Source: Alloascoidea africana (taxonomy: Eukaryota; Ascomycota; Alloascoideomycetes; Alloascoideales; Alloascoideaceae). From it: DNA of 64,000 nucleotides. The position numbers and the translations under genes were made by a program. The stretch lies in contig JAKTTT010000018.1 in the NCBI GenBank assembly GCA_030581615.1, positions 62,001 to 126,000 on the forward strand, given 5' to 3'. The notes beneath the pieces were generated by a model. That model made no database searches. It had not been told where the DNA came from and worked only from the letters and a program-made list of their open reading frames with translations. How positions within the stretch are numbered: position 1 is the first letter of the stretch; each line of letters starts with the position of its first letter. Shown in pieces: positions 29,163-40,454 of the stretch.

Positions 29163-30023
29163 ATGCTCTCACCAGCTCGAACAGCACTAGGAAGAAAATC
29201 ATCTTTTCCATCCTTGAAAACAGTTGCTAGAATTGGAGAATCGGTCACAACTGGCCATGTTCGCCTGGCTCCTCCTCCACCTCCTGCTTTGCCAGCTTTT
29301 GCGGCTCTAAAAGTACGAAATACAAGGGAGATGCACTCCTCCACAAAATCACAGCATACGACTTTGCTGAGCAAGAAATCTGGTGTTGATTTTATGTCTA
29401 TGAGTGTGAAGGCTCTAAAACAGGAGCTCAGGAAGAGAGGCCTCAAGGTGTCTGGCCGCAAGGCTGATCTCGTTTCGCGGCTAGCTGGATATGAAGCATC
29501 AAATTCCAACAATAGCGGTGGATTGATTGGCGACGCAATGGAGAATGAAATATCGGGGAAAAGACTTTTGTCCACAACTAAAACAGCACTGGCAAAGGGT
29601 GATGATTCTACTATAGATTATTTCAAGATCCCAACCAAGGTCTATGAAGAAAAAGATCCTGAGCCAACGATCAAAATCCCTTCTCTTGATACCAAGTCCT
29701 CTCAAAAATCGATTAAACACAAAAAGAAGGAGATTAAAAGTACACAAGAACAGGATATTGTCCAGGCAGTGGACGACTCTGTTGTTAAGCCAATAGAAGA
29801 CGTTGATATTCCTGAAACCCATGTTCCCATCCCTACTACCCCTAATCCAGTAGCAGCGGAACCAGTGAAAGAAAAAAAGAAGCAAAAAGAAGAGGAACCA
29901 AAACGAGAAGCAAATGGCGAGGAGAAGACTTCAGATCAAGAGGGAGTTCCTCTCAAATGGCTTGGCGCCGGCGTACTAGTCTGGTGGTGGTTGGTACCTG
30001 GAAGAAAGCCAAAGCAGGTTTGA
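29163..30023 (+). CDS. AIM34: SAP-domain mitochondrial membrane protein, Aim34-like
   Basis: Little-studied mitochondrial protein; in S. cerevisiae loss of AIM34 alters inheritance of mitochondrial DNA. I start it at the ATG at 29163, giving 286 residues; the frame extends upstream only with non-ATG codons. The N-terminus (MLSPARTALGRKSSFPSLKT) is a plausible presequence. A SAP motif lies at about residues 78-107 (SVKALKQELRKRGLKVSGRK). A charged Lys/Glu-rich linker follows, then one C-terminal hydrophobic segment (KWLGAGVLVWWWLVPG) ending in RKPKQV. The order presequence, SAP, linker and C-terminal Trp-rich membrane segment is that of Aim34. A SAP domain in a membrane protein suggests nucleoid tethering, but that is inference. 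Confidence 0.78.
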   Translation: MLSPARTALGRKSSFPSLKTVARIGESVTTGHVRLAPPPPPALPAFAALKVRNTREMHSSTKSQHTTLLSKKSGVDFMSMSVKALKQELRKRGLKVSGRKADLVSRLAGYEASNSNNSGGLIGDAMENEISGKRLLSTTKTALAKGDDSTIDYFKIPTKVYEEKDPEPTIKIPSLDTKSSQKSIKHKKKEIKSTQEQDIVQAVDDSVVKPIEDVDIPETHVPIPTTPNPVAAEPVKEKKKQKEEEPKREANGEEKTSDQEGVPLKWLGAGVLVWWWLVPGRKPKQV

Positions 30024-30301
30024 TAAATGGATAAAAAAAATTGAAAAATCTGTTACTGTATTTTGTTTTGGTCTCTTGTTGTTTGTGCAGTCTTGAGTAA
30101 AGCTAGTCTCTTTATAATGCTTCGTAGTTGGGTTAAATACGAAATGGTAATTTTTTATCTTGTTGATATCAGTAATGGGGAAATCTCTAAATGATAAATC
30201 TATATGCAGAACAACTGTTAATTGAGAAATGCAACGAAAGGAAAGGATGAGATGAGTATACAAAGAAAGAAAAGGGGAGGCGGAAAGAAGACTCGTGAGA
30301 A

Positions 30302-31264
30302 TTACAGGAATATAAAGTACAATAGCAGGAATAAGACACAGCCAGATATTAGAACTGCACGCTCCCCAAATCCAAGAGAGTGTGCCTCTTCATTTGCCTT
30401 TTTGTACCGCGAGCTCATCTCGTAGTATAGAAACTGTGGATCATGCCGTTGGGCTTTTGCAATATCGCTTTCTTTGAGATCCGTGAGTCCTGATTTTTCT
30501 GCATTCTTTCGTACTCTGTGCTTTTCGTAACTCTCCTGTTGCTGTAGGTGCCTATCGTAGTCAAAATGTGGAACATCGTAATTCGATCCATTGGTCCAAG
30601 GCTTGCCATTCAAATTGCCGTGCTGTCTTTGGTAATGGCGAAATCCTTGTGAAGATTCCTCCTCCCCAGAGTTCATACCGTTTGGCTTCCTGTATTTCCG
30701 ATTGTGATAGTGATAATGCTTGTTATCGTGCCTACTTCTTCCGTAGTAATTGCCCGAGTGGCTATACTTTGCCGCGTCATTTTCAAGTCCATTTTTGGCC
30801 CCCGAGTGTCCCACACGTCCCAGAGAGGAGTCGTACTCTCGTCTTTTGGTCTTATCGCTTAAAACTTCGTAGGCGTCTTTGATTTTGAGAAATTTCGTAT
30901 GGGCCAAGTCCTTATCCTCAACAGTTCCTTGTGAGTTACGATCAGGATGATACTTCAAGCTGAGCCGCCGGAATTTGGCCTTGATTTCCTTCTCGGTTGC
31001 ACTGTACGGCAGACCGAGAACTTCATAGTGCGTTCTGGATGATGGGACGGAATGAGATTGCGAATACAAACGGCGAGCTGTCCGCGTGGAGAAAAATACG
31101 GGAGGCTCAAAGCACCGGAACGAAACTAATCGACTTTGTAGAACAAGCGAAGATATGTCGTATGCCATCTGGTTAGCACTGCGGTCTCTCTCCACTGTGT
31201 AGTGTCTGGACACGGATCTGAGCATGAACACACCGGCCGAGAGATTCGACCTCAGCAGGTTCAT
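30302..31264 (-). CDS. JID1: J-domain protein, probably mitochondrial, Jid1-like
   Basis: Hsp40-type co-chaperone expected to stimulate an Hsp70. 320 residues, single exon. The basic N-terminus (MNLLRSNLSAGVFMLRSVSR) suggests mitochondrial import. The J domain spans about 79-145 (THYEVLGLPYSATEKEIKAK, the HPD triad in KYHPDRN, and FLKIKDAYEVLSDKTKRREY). The middle is a His/Tyr/Asn/Arg-rich low-complexity region. A C-terminal hydrophobic helix lies at about 301-319 (RAVLISGCVLFLLLYFIF). J-domain plus single membrane segment fits Jid1 and related fungal mitochondrial DnaJ proteins, but the sequence outside the J domain is too diverged to be sure of the orthologue. Divergent with COQ10, 285 bases apart. 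Confidence 0.8.
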   Translation of the reverse strand: MNLLRSNLSAGVFMLRSVSRHYTVERDRSANQMAYDISSLVLQSRLVSFRCFEPPVFFSTRTARRLYSQSHSVPSSRTHYEVLGLPYSATEKEIKAKFRRLSLKYHPDRNSQGTVEDKDLAHTKFLKIKDAYEVLSDKTKRREYDSSLGRVGHSGAKNGLENDAAKYSHSGNYYGRSRHDNKHYHYHNRKYRKPNGMNSGEEESSQGFRHYQRQHGNLNGKPWTNGSNYDVPHFDYDRHLQQQESYEKHRVRKNAEKSGLTDLKESDIAKAQRHDPQFLYYEMSSRYKKANEEAHSLGFGERAVLISGCVLFLLLYFIFL

Positions 31265-31549
31265 CGTGGCCCGTAGACACTTGCTTTACGAGAGAAACAG
31301 TTTGGCTCTAGAAGCACCGAGAGTTAGCAAGCAGATGGTGGACCGTCAACCTGGGGAAAAGCAGACAGAGGAAGCTCTGCTGCAAAACGGCTTTCTCTTG
31401 AGCACGGTGCCTAGAGTCGCACTCACCTCCATTCGCCAGAAAGACGGCAAAAGCCGGCTGTCTGTGTTTCCGTGGTGGAGGAGAGTACAAAACCCCAGCG
31501 ATCCCAAACTTTCCATCCCACACAGCCCTCTTGTCATGGATCTTGTGCA

Positions 31550-32327
31550 ATGAAGGGGATACTACGCCGGAATGATCTGTGTCTGCCGCCGTCGCCCTAT
31601 AAATTGTCGGCGCTGCTTTCATCCTTGAGACCAAGGCTGCGGCCCCTAGGAGCCACTCATAAACGACATTTTATCTCGTTGGGCCCTGAAAAATCGCATA
31701 CCTACGAGGTCACCAGGAGATTAAAGTAAGCAGGTAGTCATTAATGTTTCGAGGAATATTGGCATTTGGTCGTGGCTAATCCTAAAACCTGTCTAGTCAT
31801 CCTTCGGAGTTGGTCTTCAAGGTAGTGTCCGGAGTTCAAGACTACCATCAATTCTTGCCATATTGCAAAGAGTCCACTGTCACACAACGAGACGCGACAT
31901 CAAAACTGCCGAGCAGAGCAGATCTACGGGTCGGATGGAAAGCCTTTGACGAGACTTTTGAAAGCAAGGTCATTTGTGAAGTTCCCCACACAGTTACGGT
32001 ATGATCTAACAATTTGTCTCTTATATCATGAAATTTCAACAAGGCGTTTCGCTAACCGACCTACTACTATAGGCGGAGTCTCTTAGCCATGATATCTTCA
32101 AGGATCTGTATACTAAATGGACGATACTGCCTTCTAAAACAAGAAAAAATTGTACGGACGTGACAATGAAGCTCCGATTCTGTTTCCAAAACCCCTTATA
32201 TAACACGGTGACTTCGTCATTTGCACCCGCTGTAGGCAAGATCATGATCGAGTCGTTTGAGAAAAGGGTGGCAGAGGAGAGAAGGAAGCTGCAAAAGCAG
32301 CTAAAGGCCCAAGCTGGAGCTCAGTAA
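31550..32327 (+). CDS. COQ10: Coenzyme Q-binding protein Coq10 (START domain)
   Basis: Mitochondrial lipid-binding protein that chaperones ubiquinone for respiration and synthesis. Three exons: 31550-31725, 31797-31998 and 32073-32327. Introns of 71 and 74 nt have donors gtaagc and gtatga, branch-like gctaat and gctaac, and acceptors tctag and tatag. Product 210 residues. The first 40 residues are Arg/Leu/Ser-rich with no acid after Asp9 (presequence). The START/polyketide-cyclase-like domain follows: HPSELVFKVVSGVQDYHQFL, PYCKEST, RADLRVGWKAFDETFESKV, then the C-terminal helix (APAVGKIMIESFEKR). The length matches S. cerevisiae Coq10 (207). No single frame gives the protein; the spliced model joins conserved blocks in phase. 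Confidence 0.92.
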
Positions 32328-32587
32328 GAGGAATAGACTTAATATTGTAGATACGATAGACTAGCTTGAATTTGTTGGTTTCTCAAAGCCTATTTTCAGC
32401 CCACAAACAACTGTTCATTGAGAGAGACAGAAGAAGCCTCTCGTCTTGGCACACTGATAACTTAAGAAAAATACCACCTAACTTCAGAGAAATAAGAGTT
32501 TGTTCCCGCAGAATGCCTACACTGGGACTTGTTTAAATAGTCTTCAGCCTCCTGTAGTGTTTTACCCCATACACATACTACTAAACC

Positions 32588-33148
32588 ATGGTGCACGAAA
32601 TAGTGTCTGAGACAGAGTACGACGAGATAATTTCAAAAGATGTGGTGGTAGCAGAGTACTACGCCAGTTGGTGTGCTCCCAGCATCAAATTCTCCTCTCT
32701 TGTGGCACAAATTGAAGAAGAATACAGTCGCCAAGGCAAAGATATCACCTTTGTGAGGGTTGATGTGGACGAGATCCCGGAGCTATCTCAACGGAATAGA
32801 GTGAGTCGATTCCCGATCATTTTCTACTACAGAAATGGAAAGCTCGCCAAATGGCAGCTTGCACCTTCAAGAGAATTGATCAGAGATATCATTGATAAGC
32901 TTCTCGCAGGTGAGAGTCTGAAATCAGAATCGCAACCCGAGGCTTCTTCATCTGTTTCAGAATCTCAACTCCAATTCCAATTCCAATCGCAGCCTACACC
33001 GACTAAACAGAGCAATACGTTCATTGAGAACGTCACCACTCGTGCTGCAACTAACGGGCTTTTCAAACGCTACCGTTTTATCATTTTTTCTCTTGTGCTT
33101 GTCATTTGCCTAATTTCGATCTACCAGAACCTGGATTCTGAAGAATAG
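32588..33148 (+). CDS. Thioredoxin-like protein with degenerate active site and C-terminal membrane anchor
   Basis: 186 residues, single exon. Residues 1-105 have a thioredoxin fold: VVAEYYASWCAPSIKFSSL, then FVRVDVDEIPELSQRNRVSR, the cis-Pro loop FPIIFYYRNGKL and the last helix. The usual CGPC is replaced by C29-A-P-S32, so only the first cysteine remains. A Ser/Gln linker (about 112-150) is followed by one hydrophobic helix (about 162-180, FIIFSLVLVICLISIY) close to the C-terminus, as in tail-anchored proteins. There is no N-terminal signal. It would therefore face the cytosol from the ER, mitochondrial outer or peroxisomal membrane. A monothiol site could act as a glutathionylated or trapping thiol, or the domain could be structural. 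I do not recognise a named orthologue. Confidence 0.85.
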   Translation: MVHEIVSETEYDEIISKDVVVAEYYASWCAPSIKFSSLVAQIEEEYSRQGKDITFVRVDVDEIPELSQRNRVSRFPIIFYYRNGKLAKWQLAPSRELIRDIIDKLLAGESLKSESQPEASSSVSESQLQFQFQSQPTPTKQSNTFIENVTTRAATNGLFKRYRFIIFSLVLVICLISIYQNLDSEE

Positions 33149-33494
33149 TAGAGCGACTGCGATCGTTATTCATTTTTTGTCCTTGTCTATAGGCTCTAGT
33201 TGTTGCTCTATACGAACGTATTTCTCCGTCTGGTCCGACTCAAAGCCTTTCTTTCTGTCTTTGACTGAAAACTACAAACTCGGCATTTCCATGTTTGGCA
33301 TTCCCACACACACACACACCGCGGGTGCACGGATGTTGCGACTGGCTGCCTACCTTCTCTCCTCAACAATCATTAATCAACGCGTTTTGCCCAGTCTTGT
33401 GCGCGAAACCTCCAGTACCAGAGCGCTGCCCTCTAAATATACGGCTAAACAGGCGAAAATTGCCATCATAGGGTACTGCATCAGCTAATAGGAA
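33149..33494. other. Intergenic, thioredoxin-like gene to PDS5
   Basis: 346 bases. An open frame ending at 33488 contains an Arg/Ser/Leu-rich stretch (from ATG 33333) that could pass as a presequence, but nothing follows it, so I treat it as leader or uORF sequence of PDS5. Confidence 0.45.
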
Positions 33495-36400
33495 ATGGCC
33501 GTTTCTCAACTAAGGAGGCTAAAGTTTAATCAGCCCATAGTTCCAACCGCGGGGAGATCTATCTCTACCAAGGAGCTCTTGAACAGATTTAAGGTACGGT
33601 TTTAAAACTTGAGACAGTCTTCTACGCGTTTTTCAAACCTTTTAGAAGTTAATCATTTGATCTAACCATTTGTGGGAAAATGGTGGCGTCTAAATTTTTC
33701 ATATTGGTTTTTTTTTTTGCATTTTAATGTTATAGACTCTACAAGATGAACTAGCATCACTACCTCAGGAGGACGTGGATCAAGAATCAATCAAGAAAAT
33801 AGCTAAAGATCTAACCCACAAAAACATTCTTCACAACAAAGATACGGGAATAAGGGCCTATGCCGCGTGCTGTATTGCTGATATATTTCGAATTTTTGCA
33901 CCAGATGCGCCATACACAGGTAAGAAGATATCCGAAATATTCAGATTCTTCTTTGATCAGGTGAAAACGATAAAGGATTCCGAGTCGATATATTTCAACC
34001 AAATATTTTATCTTTTGCGAAGCTTGTCCGAGGTTAGAAGCATTGTTCTTGTGACTGATTTGCCTGACGCTACGGAAATGGTCAAGTATACCTTTGAAAC
34101 ACTCTACGACGCCGCCAAAAAGGGATTTCCAAAACAACTCGAACCACTTGCTGCTGATATTCTGTCTGCAATTATTGAGGAGTCAAATGAGATCCCCGAG
34201 GATGTTTTGAAGCAATACATTCTTCTCTATTTTTTGAAAGGAGAGAAACACTCCTTGGTTAATGGAGTGCACAATGGCAATGGAGGCGAGTCTAATGGCA
34301 AGTCAATTACTCAACAGATGAACGTCCGATATGTAGGCTACAATTTTTCAAAAACTATCTGTGACCAGAACAGTGATCGAATGGCACGACAAGTGACTCA
34401 ATATTTCTCCACCGTGCTCTCTGAAAATGTCCAGCCGGATAAAGAAGGATATGATGAAAGAGAAGCGTTCAAGAAACTTTCAACGGTACACAGACTAGCA
34501 GTCGAACTCTGGAGGGCTGTCCCCGAGGTTTTGGCGTCGGTTATGGGCCTGCTGAGTGATGAATTGACGACAGAGGACGTTAACATTCGGATTATGGCCA
34601 CAAACACAATCGGAAATATTCTCGCGATATCACCATCAAGAGTTGACTTTGTGAAGCAACACCAAGAAACATGGTCGAATTGGATGAGCCGGATTTCGGA
34701 CAAGTCCCCTTTGGTCAGACAGTCTTGGACCGCAAAGGCACACGCTGTGCTTACGAACCGAGTCGATGTGATCAACGAGGTCACTAACGCCTTGACCAAA
34801 TGTCTCGTTGATACAGATCGAAAAGTTCGTTATTCTGCTTGTATAGCGGTGTCCCATCTACTCGAAGACCGCATATTGTTGACGAAAATCCGAAACAAAA
34901 CCCTTTTACAAACACTGGGAAAGCTGTCCAGAGAACGCGATCCAACTATTCGTGCCTCAGTTGTTAATACCCTTGGACAGCTTTACAACAGCGCTTTCAA
35001 TGATTTGTATAGTGGCAATGACGATGGGTTGGATGAGCTGGTAGGCTGGATTCCCCAAAGCATATTGGAGCTTGTGTATATTAACGACAAGGAGGTCAAT
35101 TATCTTATGGATAAAACATTCTACGAACAGATTGTACCGTTGATCCCAAACAATACAACAAGAGTGACTAGGCTATTAACCGTTATAAAACATTTGAATG
35201 GAAAGGGGAAAGCTGCTTTTTGGGCCATTGGACAGCGTCAACAGCAATTGGCTTCGGTAATGGACAAGTTTTCTACTCAATGCGAAAATTACAACGGAGG
35301 GAACCCGACTAATCAAGAGCTATCAAAGGCACAAATAGAAATAAATCTTACCAAGATTAAGCGATGGATAGCGCTTCAATTCCCAGATGACATGGAAGTG
35401 GAAAAGAACTTGACAAAGTTTATTAAGCTTAACAACAAGAGATTTCTAAACCTCATTCGGATATGTATTAATCCTGAAGCGGATTATGACAAGATTCGAA
35501 AGACGCTGACTGAGCTTTTCAATAAGCTTGCTCAGTTCAACAAAGATGTCTACCATCTTTTTCAGGTTCTTTTGTATAGGTCGAGTTTTCTACTTTACAA
35601 CAAAAGTAACATTCCAAAAGTACTTGAAATCTCTAGAGACACACAAAGTCCACTTCATTCAACCTCGCACGAAGTCCTAAAAGAGATTTCCATGGTTATC
35701 CCGGGGCTTTTCAAGTCCCAGATCAAAGACCTAACATCTCTAGTTACCGCAAATAAGCCTGGCTTTGACGGCTCCATCAATACCCTTAAAACAATTCTCC
35801 ATTTTACAAGAAAGTTTTTGGACTTGACCCCTGTTGATAAAGAATATTTGGAGGTCCTGAAAAGTTATGTTCTCGAGGGCTCTCCTGAAGAGGCAAATCT
35901 CGCTGTTAAGATTCTCAGCTTTAACGATAAGAAAGAGATGTACTATGACCAGATTTTAAAAGAGGCATTACCATTTGACAAGAAAAAGCCCAAGTTTGTT
36001 ACTTATATATCTGCAATATCATCATTATACCAGGTGTTTCCCGAAATTATTGACGCTAAGGATTCCGACGATATAACAGCATATCTGATAAAGAACGTCT
36101 TGCTTCGAAACGATACCACGAGTGAGGAAGATGGGCCAAAATGGGTCGATGATAAAGACTTGGAGGATGAATGCTGGGCAAAGGTATGTTTCAATTATTT
36201 GCAAAGAAAAATGACTCTTTCATTTGCTGACCCTTGTTGTTTGCGTAGATTTATTCATTAAAGCTATTTACCAGCCGTCTGCGGATTTATGAAGATCCAG
36301 AAGAGGCTTCTCAACAGGCTCAACCTGTGTTTAAAATCCTCGTTTCATTGATCAGTAATGGCGGTGAAATTTCGACTCCGAAAAAGGGCCTTACTCCACT

Positions 36401-37562
36401 TCATTACAGATCCAGATTACGGTTGACCGCCGGGCTTCTCTTGTTGAAGCTTGCAAAACATCCTGTGTATCAGGGCCTGATAGCGCCATCCCAAATCAAC
36501 CGTCTCGTGTACCTTGCGCAGGACGAATGTATCCAAGTTCGCCAGCAGTTTAGCGAAACTTTGAGAAGGTATCTCAACAAAGAAGTCATTTCAGAACGGT
36601 TTTTGCCAACTGTTTTCTTTCTTGCTCATGAACCGAATGGGGAATTGAAGAATAGCGCACTGACTTGGGTCAGGGCTTCGTTTGCGCGGAACAAAAAGGC
36701 ACATTCGAAGGATATTTTGTATGAGCGGTCTTTTGCAAGGTTGCTACATATGATTGCCCATCATCAGGACTTTGTTGATGGCATTGAACAGGGGCTAGGG
36801 AACGCCGAAGAGGAGGTTGAAGAAGAGGCTATTGTGAAAGTATACAATGCATTCCAAACCTCTGCTGAGTATATTCTCTTCTTCCTCCAAGCAATTGCTA
36901 ATAAGGAGAACATAACTCTTCTTTACTATCTTTCGCAAAGGGTCAAACTTTTTAAAGATCGCTTAGCAGTGGACGAGAAAATTGACTCGTTGGCTGCGAC
37001 CAATTTGTTCCGCATCTCCGATCTTGCACAGCTCATCATAATCGAGCTGAAAAACTTGTCCAAGGACTGGGCTATCGACACGTGGCCTGGGAAACTGCAA
37101 CTTGCCTCCGACATCTTTGCGCCTATTCCAAAAAATGAAAAGGCAGAGGCGGAACAAATTTTCAAATCAAATTTGATTCCAGAAGCCATATCAGAAAAGC
37201 TTAAAGAACACATTATTAGGAGACTGAACAAGGCTTTTCCTAAAAGACAGGCCCCTACTTCATCTATAGCGACTACTTCCACAAATTTGGTATCTACGAA
37301 AGAAGAGGGAGAGGATGATGAGAAATGGCCTGGAAAACAGACACCACCGAAAAGGAAGAAGACGAGGACTACAAAACAGGGAGATCGTAAGCGGTCGCGC
37401 GGACAACCCAAGAGTAAACAATTACCCAAGGAAGATGAAAGTCGACGTCGAAGTGATCGTACACGAAAACCCGTGTCTTACACATATGCTGAAGAGAGTG
37501 AAGAGGAGGATGAGAGCGAGATGGATGATGAGGATAATGATGTCGAAATGGATGATTTGTGA
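33495..37562 (+). CDS. PDS5: Cohesin-associated protein Pds5
   Basis: HEAT-repeat regulator of the cohesin ring; recruits Eco1 and Wpl1 and maintains sister chromatid cohesion. Three exons: 33495-33593, 33736-36183 and 36249-37562. Introns of 142 and 65 nt have donors gtacgg and gtatgt and acceptors ttatag and gcgtag. Product 1286 residues (S. cerevisiae 1277), starting MAVSQLRRLKFNQPIVPTAG. The N-terminal part carries typical Pds5 sequences: LLNRFKTLQDELASLPQED, DTGIRAYAACCIADIFRIFA and APDAPYT. HEAT-like helices run through most of the rest (for example DKSPLVRQSWTAKAHAVL, DRKVRYSACIAVSHLL, RDPTIRASVVNTLGQLY). The C-terminal 130 residues are Lys-rich then acidic and disordered. The two inner exon joins fall inside conserved helices and are in phase. 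Confidence 0.94.
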
Positions 37563-38397
37563 TCCATAAAGAGATGTAGGATTTTTTGATTGTTTTTGTT
37601 GTTGTATAATTGGATTAGCTGTAAGTTTTTGTTCTTTTTTTACATAAAAAGAAATAGTACTATTTGCGAGTAAATACACGTTACAAAGTTATTTTTCCAC
37701 CATCCACCAGTTTTCCTTTCGTCGTCTTCTCATGTACCTATTTTTGGCCTTCAAATGTGGAGCGCATTTCTATAGTTTTTCACTAGACTAAAAGTGAACA
37801 AGTAGAATAATAAAATAAAGGAGGGAAAAGTACAAGAAGGTTAGATGTAATAGAGGGACATAGAATAAAAGAACAAAGAAAAAATGACAATTCTAACAAT
37901 ATGATTGATTGATTGATTGAATATCATCTCCAAAACAAACAAGAAAAGGAGATATAGATATACATATAAAATGATTTTTGCATTCGTTATGTGAAAGTCC
38001 AACAATATGATAAAGCAAAAAAAAAAAAAAAAAGGAGTATGAGCCTGCTGTGCACCTTGGTGGGTAAAACTGCTATCTATTCCTTGCTCTTCTGTAAATT
38101 TGAACCCATATTAATGAACTTCAAAGCTCCTAACCCGCGTAAGAGTTCTCGGTCTTTACGAATTTTGATTTTCCTTGTAAAAGAACGAACAAAATATAAA
38201 GAGAGCCTCAGCGGATTTCCCATCTGTGTGATTCAGACATAGAGGCGTTCAAAGAGTATCAGAGTATAACCAAGGGTGCACCTTGTATTTATTTTATTTT
38301 ATTTTTCTTTCTTTTTTTGGGGGGTTCCTTTCTTTCCGCTTTCTTTCCGCTGATTATAGTAACAAATAGTGGGGTTTGTATTTCACAAACCGGCGAT
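37563..38397. other. Convergent intergenic region
   Basis: 835 bases between the PDS5 and RCO1-like stop codons. AT-rich, with a short gatt tandem near 37903-37919 and an A run near 38019. No gene seen. Confidence 0.5.
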
Positions 38398-40454
38398 TCA
38401 CGACAGTAAAACATCTTTTGCTATTTCAGCTAGCATCCACAAAAGTTCAGGTCTTTTATTTCCATTCAGGCCTTGTCCTTGTTCTTGGTCATTGGATAAT
38501 TGAAGCTGGCCATTAGGAGAAGCTAGGGCAGGTGCAGTAAACTCACTTTCTTCTTCTTCTTCTTCTTTACGCTGGTTTGTTGTTCTTTGCGCCCTTGCGT
38601 ACTCTATGAAATCCAGAACAATACCACGCTCAGATAGCCTGTATATTTTGCCCTCATGTTTCGAGCCCTTAATCGAGCTTTTTGGGAGTGGGGCCGCCAC
38701 CCCAGTAACAGTGTCCCTGATATCAAAAAAGGGAGGTAGGGGAAGCTTCCTATAAACTGGAGGAGAGATATCGTTAAAAGGTGCTGCTATTATACCTTGG
38801 CTACTACTGGAGGATCGACGTCGCGTAGAGGTCGAAGGCTGTTGGTGTAGCGGCTGCTGATACAGATGCTGCTGGGGCGGATTGTTATTGGATTGTCGGC
38901 TGTATTCTAAAGATCGCCGTAGATTTCGACTTGGGAGAATAGATGGTGTGAGCCTTTGATTCCCATATCTCTCAATCATTAACCTGGGCAGGTGAAAGAC
39001 AGTCGGGGTTTGCTTTTCTATGTTGTAGAGCAAATCTGAAAATAAACCTTTTCTAAAAGGTTTTGGAGGGTTCTATAGGGCAATTTGTTAGCAAATGATA
39101 ACAAAGAAAGTGCTATCAAAATTTCTGGAGATAAACAATTGCTCGTTTGACACTTACTTTCTTAATGGAGCATTCACGGCAGTACCAAGCTCCTTCAGGA
39201 AGGGTTGAGACCTCAAAAGGAGGATCACAACATGCAAAATGGAAGGATCGAGGACAAGCTTCACAACAGAGAAAGCTTCCGGCGTCTCCACAACATGAGC
39301 AAAAATCTTCATTGTACTAGAAAAAAGAAAAAAAAAATGGGAAAAATGTTAGAAATAAAAAATAGTGCTCACAAAGCCATGATGACACCGGGCGTTTGCA
39401 TACTCTTGCTGGGTCTTCAAATATGCTCATTACATTTCCCAGAGCATCGACAACCTTTGGGATCGGGGGTGGCGCAAAAGGTGAGGATGAACAAGAAGAC
39501 GATATAGCTGATGGAGTTGAGGTTGGGATCACTCTATGATGGACAAGCACAAGCACAAGCACAAACACAAACACGCGTTAGTCTAGCCCCATAGACACGA
39601 AATCAGTAGTCATTTTCTTGTACTTACGGTTGTAACCTGGGTCTTCCTCGTTTTCTCTTTGGAGGAGGTGTCGGAGGCGGAGGCGGTGGCTCGTAGGATA
39701 TGTCAGGTTGGTCATGATCGATATCATCATTGTCCACAGCATCATAACGATGCTCGTTTATTGGCTCCTGTGAACCACGAGACTCTGGCTTTGGTGAGCT
39801 GGAGGAGCCAGACGGCTTTAACGTGAACAACAATTTTGTCTGTTTTTTCCGTCCCGCAGGCGATTTTTTCTTTCTATGACCGCCACTTGTTGTTTGCTGG
39901 TGTTGAGAAGCAGTAGTGCCAGCTTCGCCATTTTTGCCGTCAACCAGCTTGGATCCAGGTGGGATTTTAAAACGGAATTTTATCTTCAGGCCCGAGTCCT
40001 TCTTGTCTTCTCCGGCTTCAGCCAAAAGTTTGTCTTTTTTGGCCTTGTTCTTTTGCATCTTGCTCTGATGGTGGACCGGCGAGAAAGAAACAGGGAAGTC
40101 GGAGGAAACAGTGTCTGAACTAGCTTCCCTTGCTGCCACCATTGGCGAAGCCAGGCTTCCCGCGACCGGTGAGCTCTCGTTATTGCCAATATCAGGAGAA
40201 CGTCTGCTTGATTTGATGATTCCGTGGTTCGGCTCGCCCTCCGACTTTCTTTTTCTAGGGAGGTTAATCGAAGATCCCGTGCTTTTTCTAGTTCGCGTTT
40301 TGGCCTTTGTTGAGACTCGCGGCATTTCTTTCAGCAATTTTGATGCTGAAACGCTATTAACATTGTAAGGAGAAGTGCTGTTGTGATTCAGAGGTATCTG
40401 ATTATCGGGCCAAGACGGTTGTACGTGGACTATTGTCTCGATCTCTCCAGCCAT
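38398..40454 (-). CDS. RCO1: PHD-finger subunit of Rpd3S, Rco1-like
   Basis: Expected to target the Sin3-Rpd3 deacetylase to transcribed chromatin with Eaf3. Four exons on the minus strand: 40454-39628, 39533-39404, 39316-39158 and 39072-38398. The introns have donors gtaagt, gtatgc and gtaagt, clear branch points (gactaac, tctaac, gctaac) and acceptors catag, tctag and tatag. All joins keep phase, giving 596 residues. The first exon is basic and ends with an AT-hook-like KRKRGRPRLQ. The third encodes a PHD finger (FCSCCGDAGSFLCCEACPRS, FHFACCDPPFE, LPEGAWYCREC) of the Rco1/PHF12 type. The fourth begins NPPKPFRKGLFSDLLYNIEK, equivalent to the Sin3/Eaf3-binding part after the Rco1 PHD. No single frame spans the gene. 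S. cerevisiae Rco1 has 684 residues. Confidence 0.86.

Noticed and set aside
33177-33488. 103-codon frame between the thioredoxin-like gene and PDS5
   Set aside because: Presequence-like composition at its end but no domain, and it stops 6 bases before PDS5; best seen as leader or uORF.
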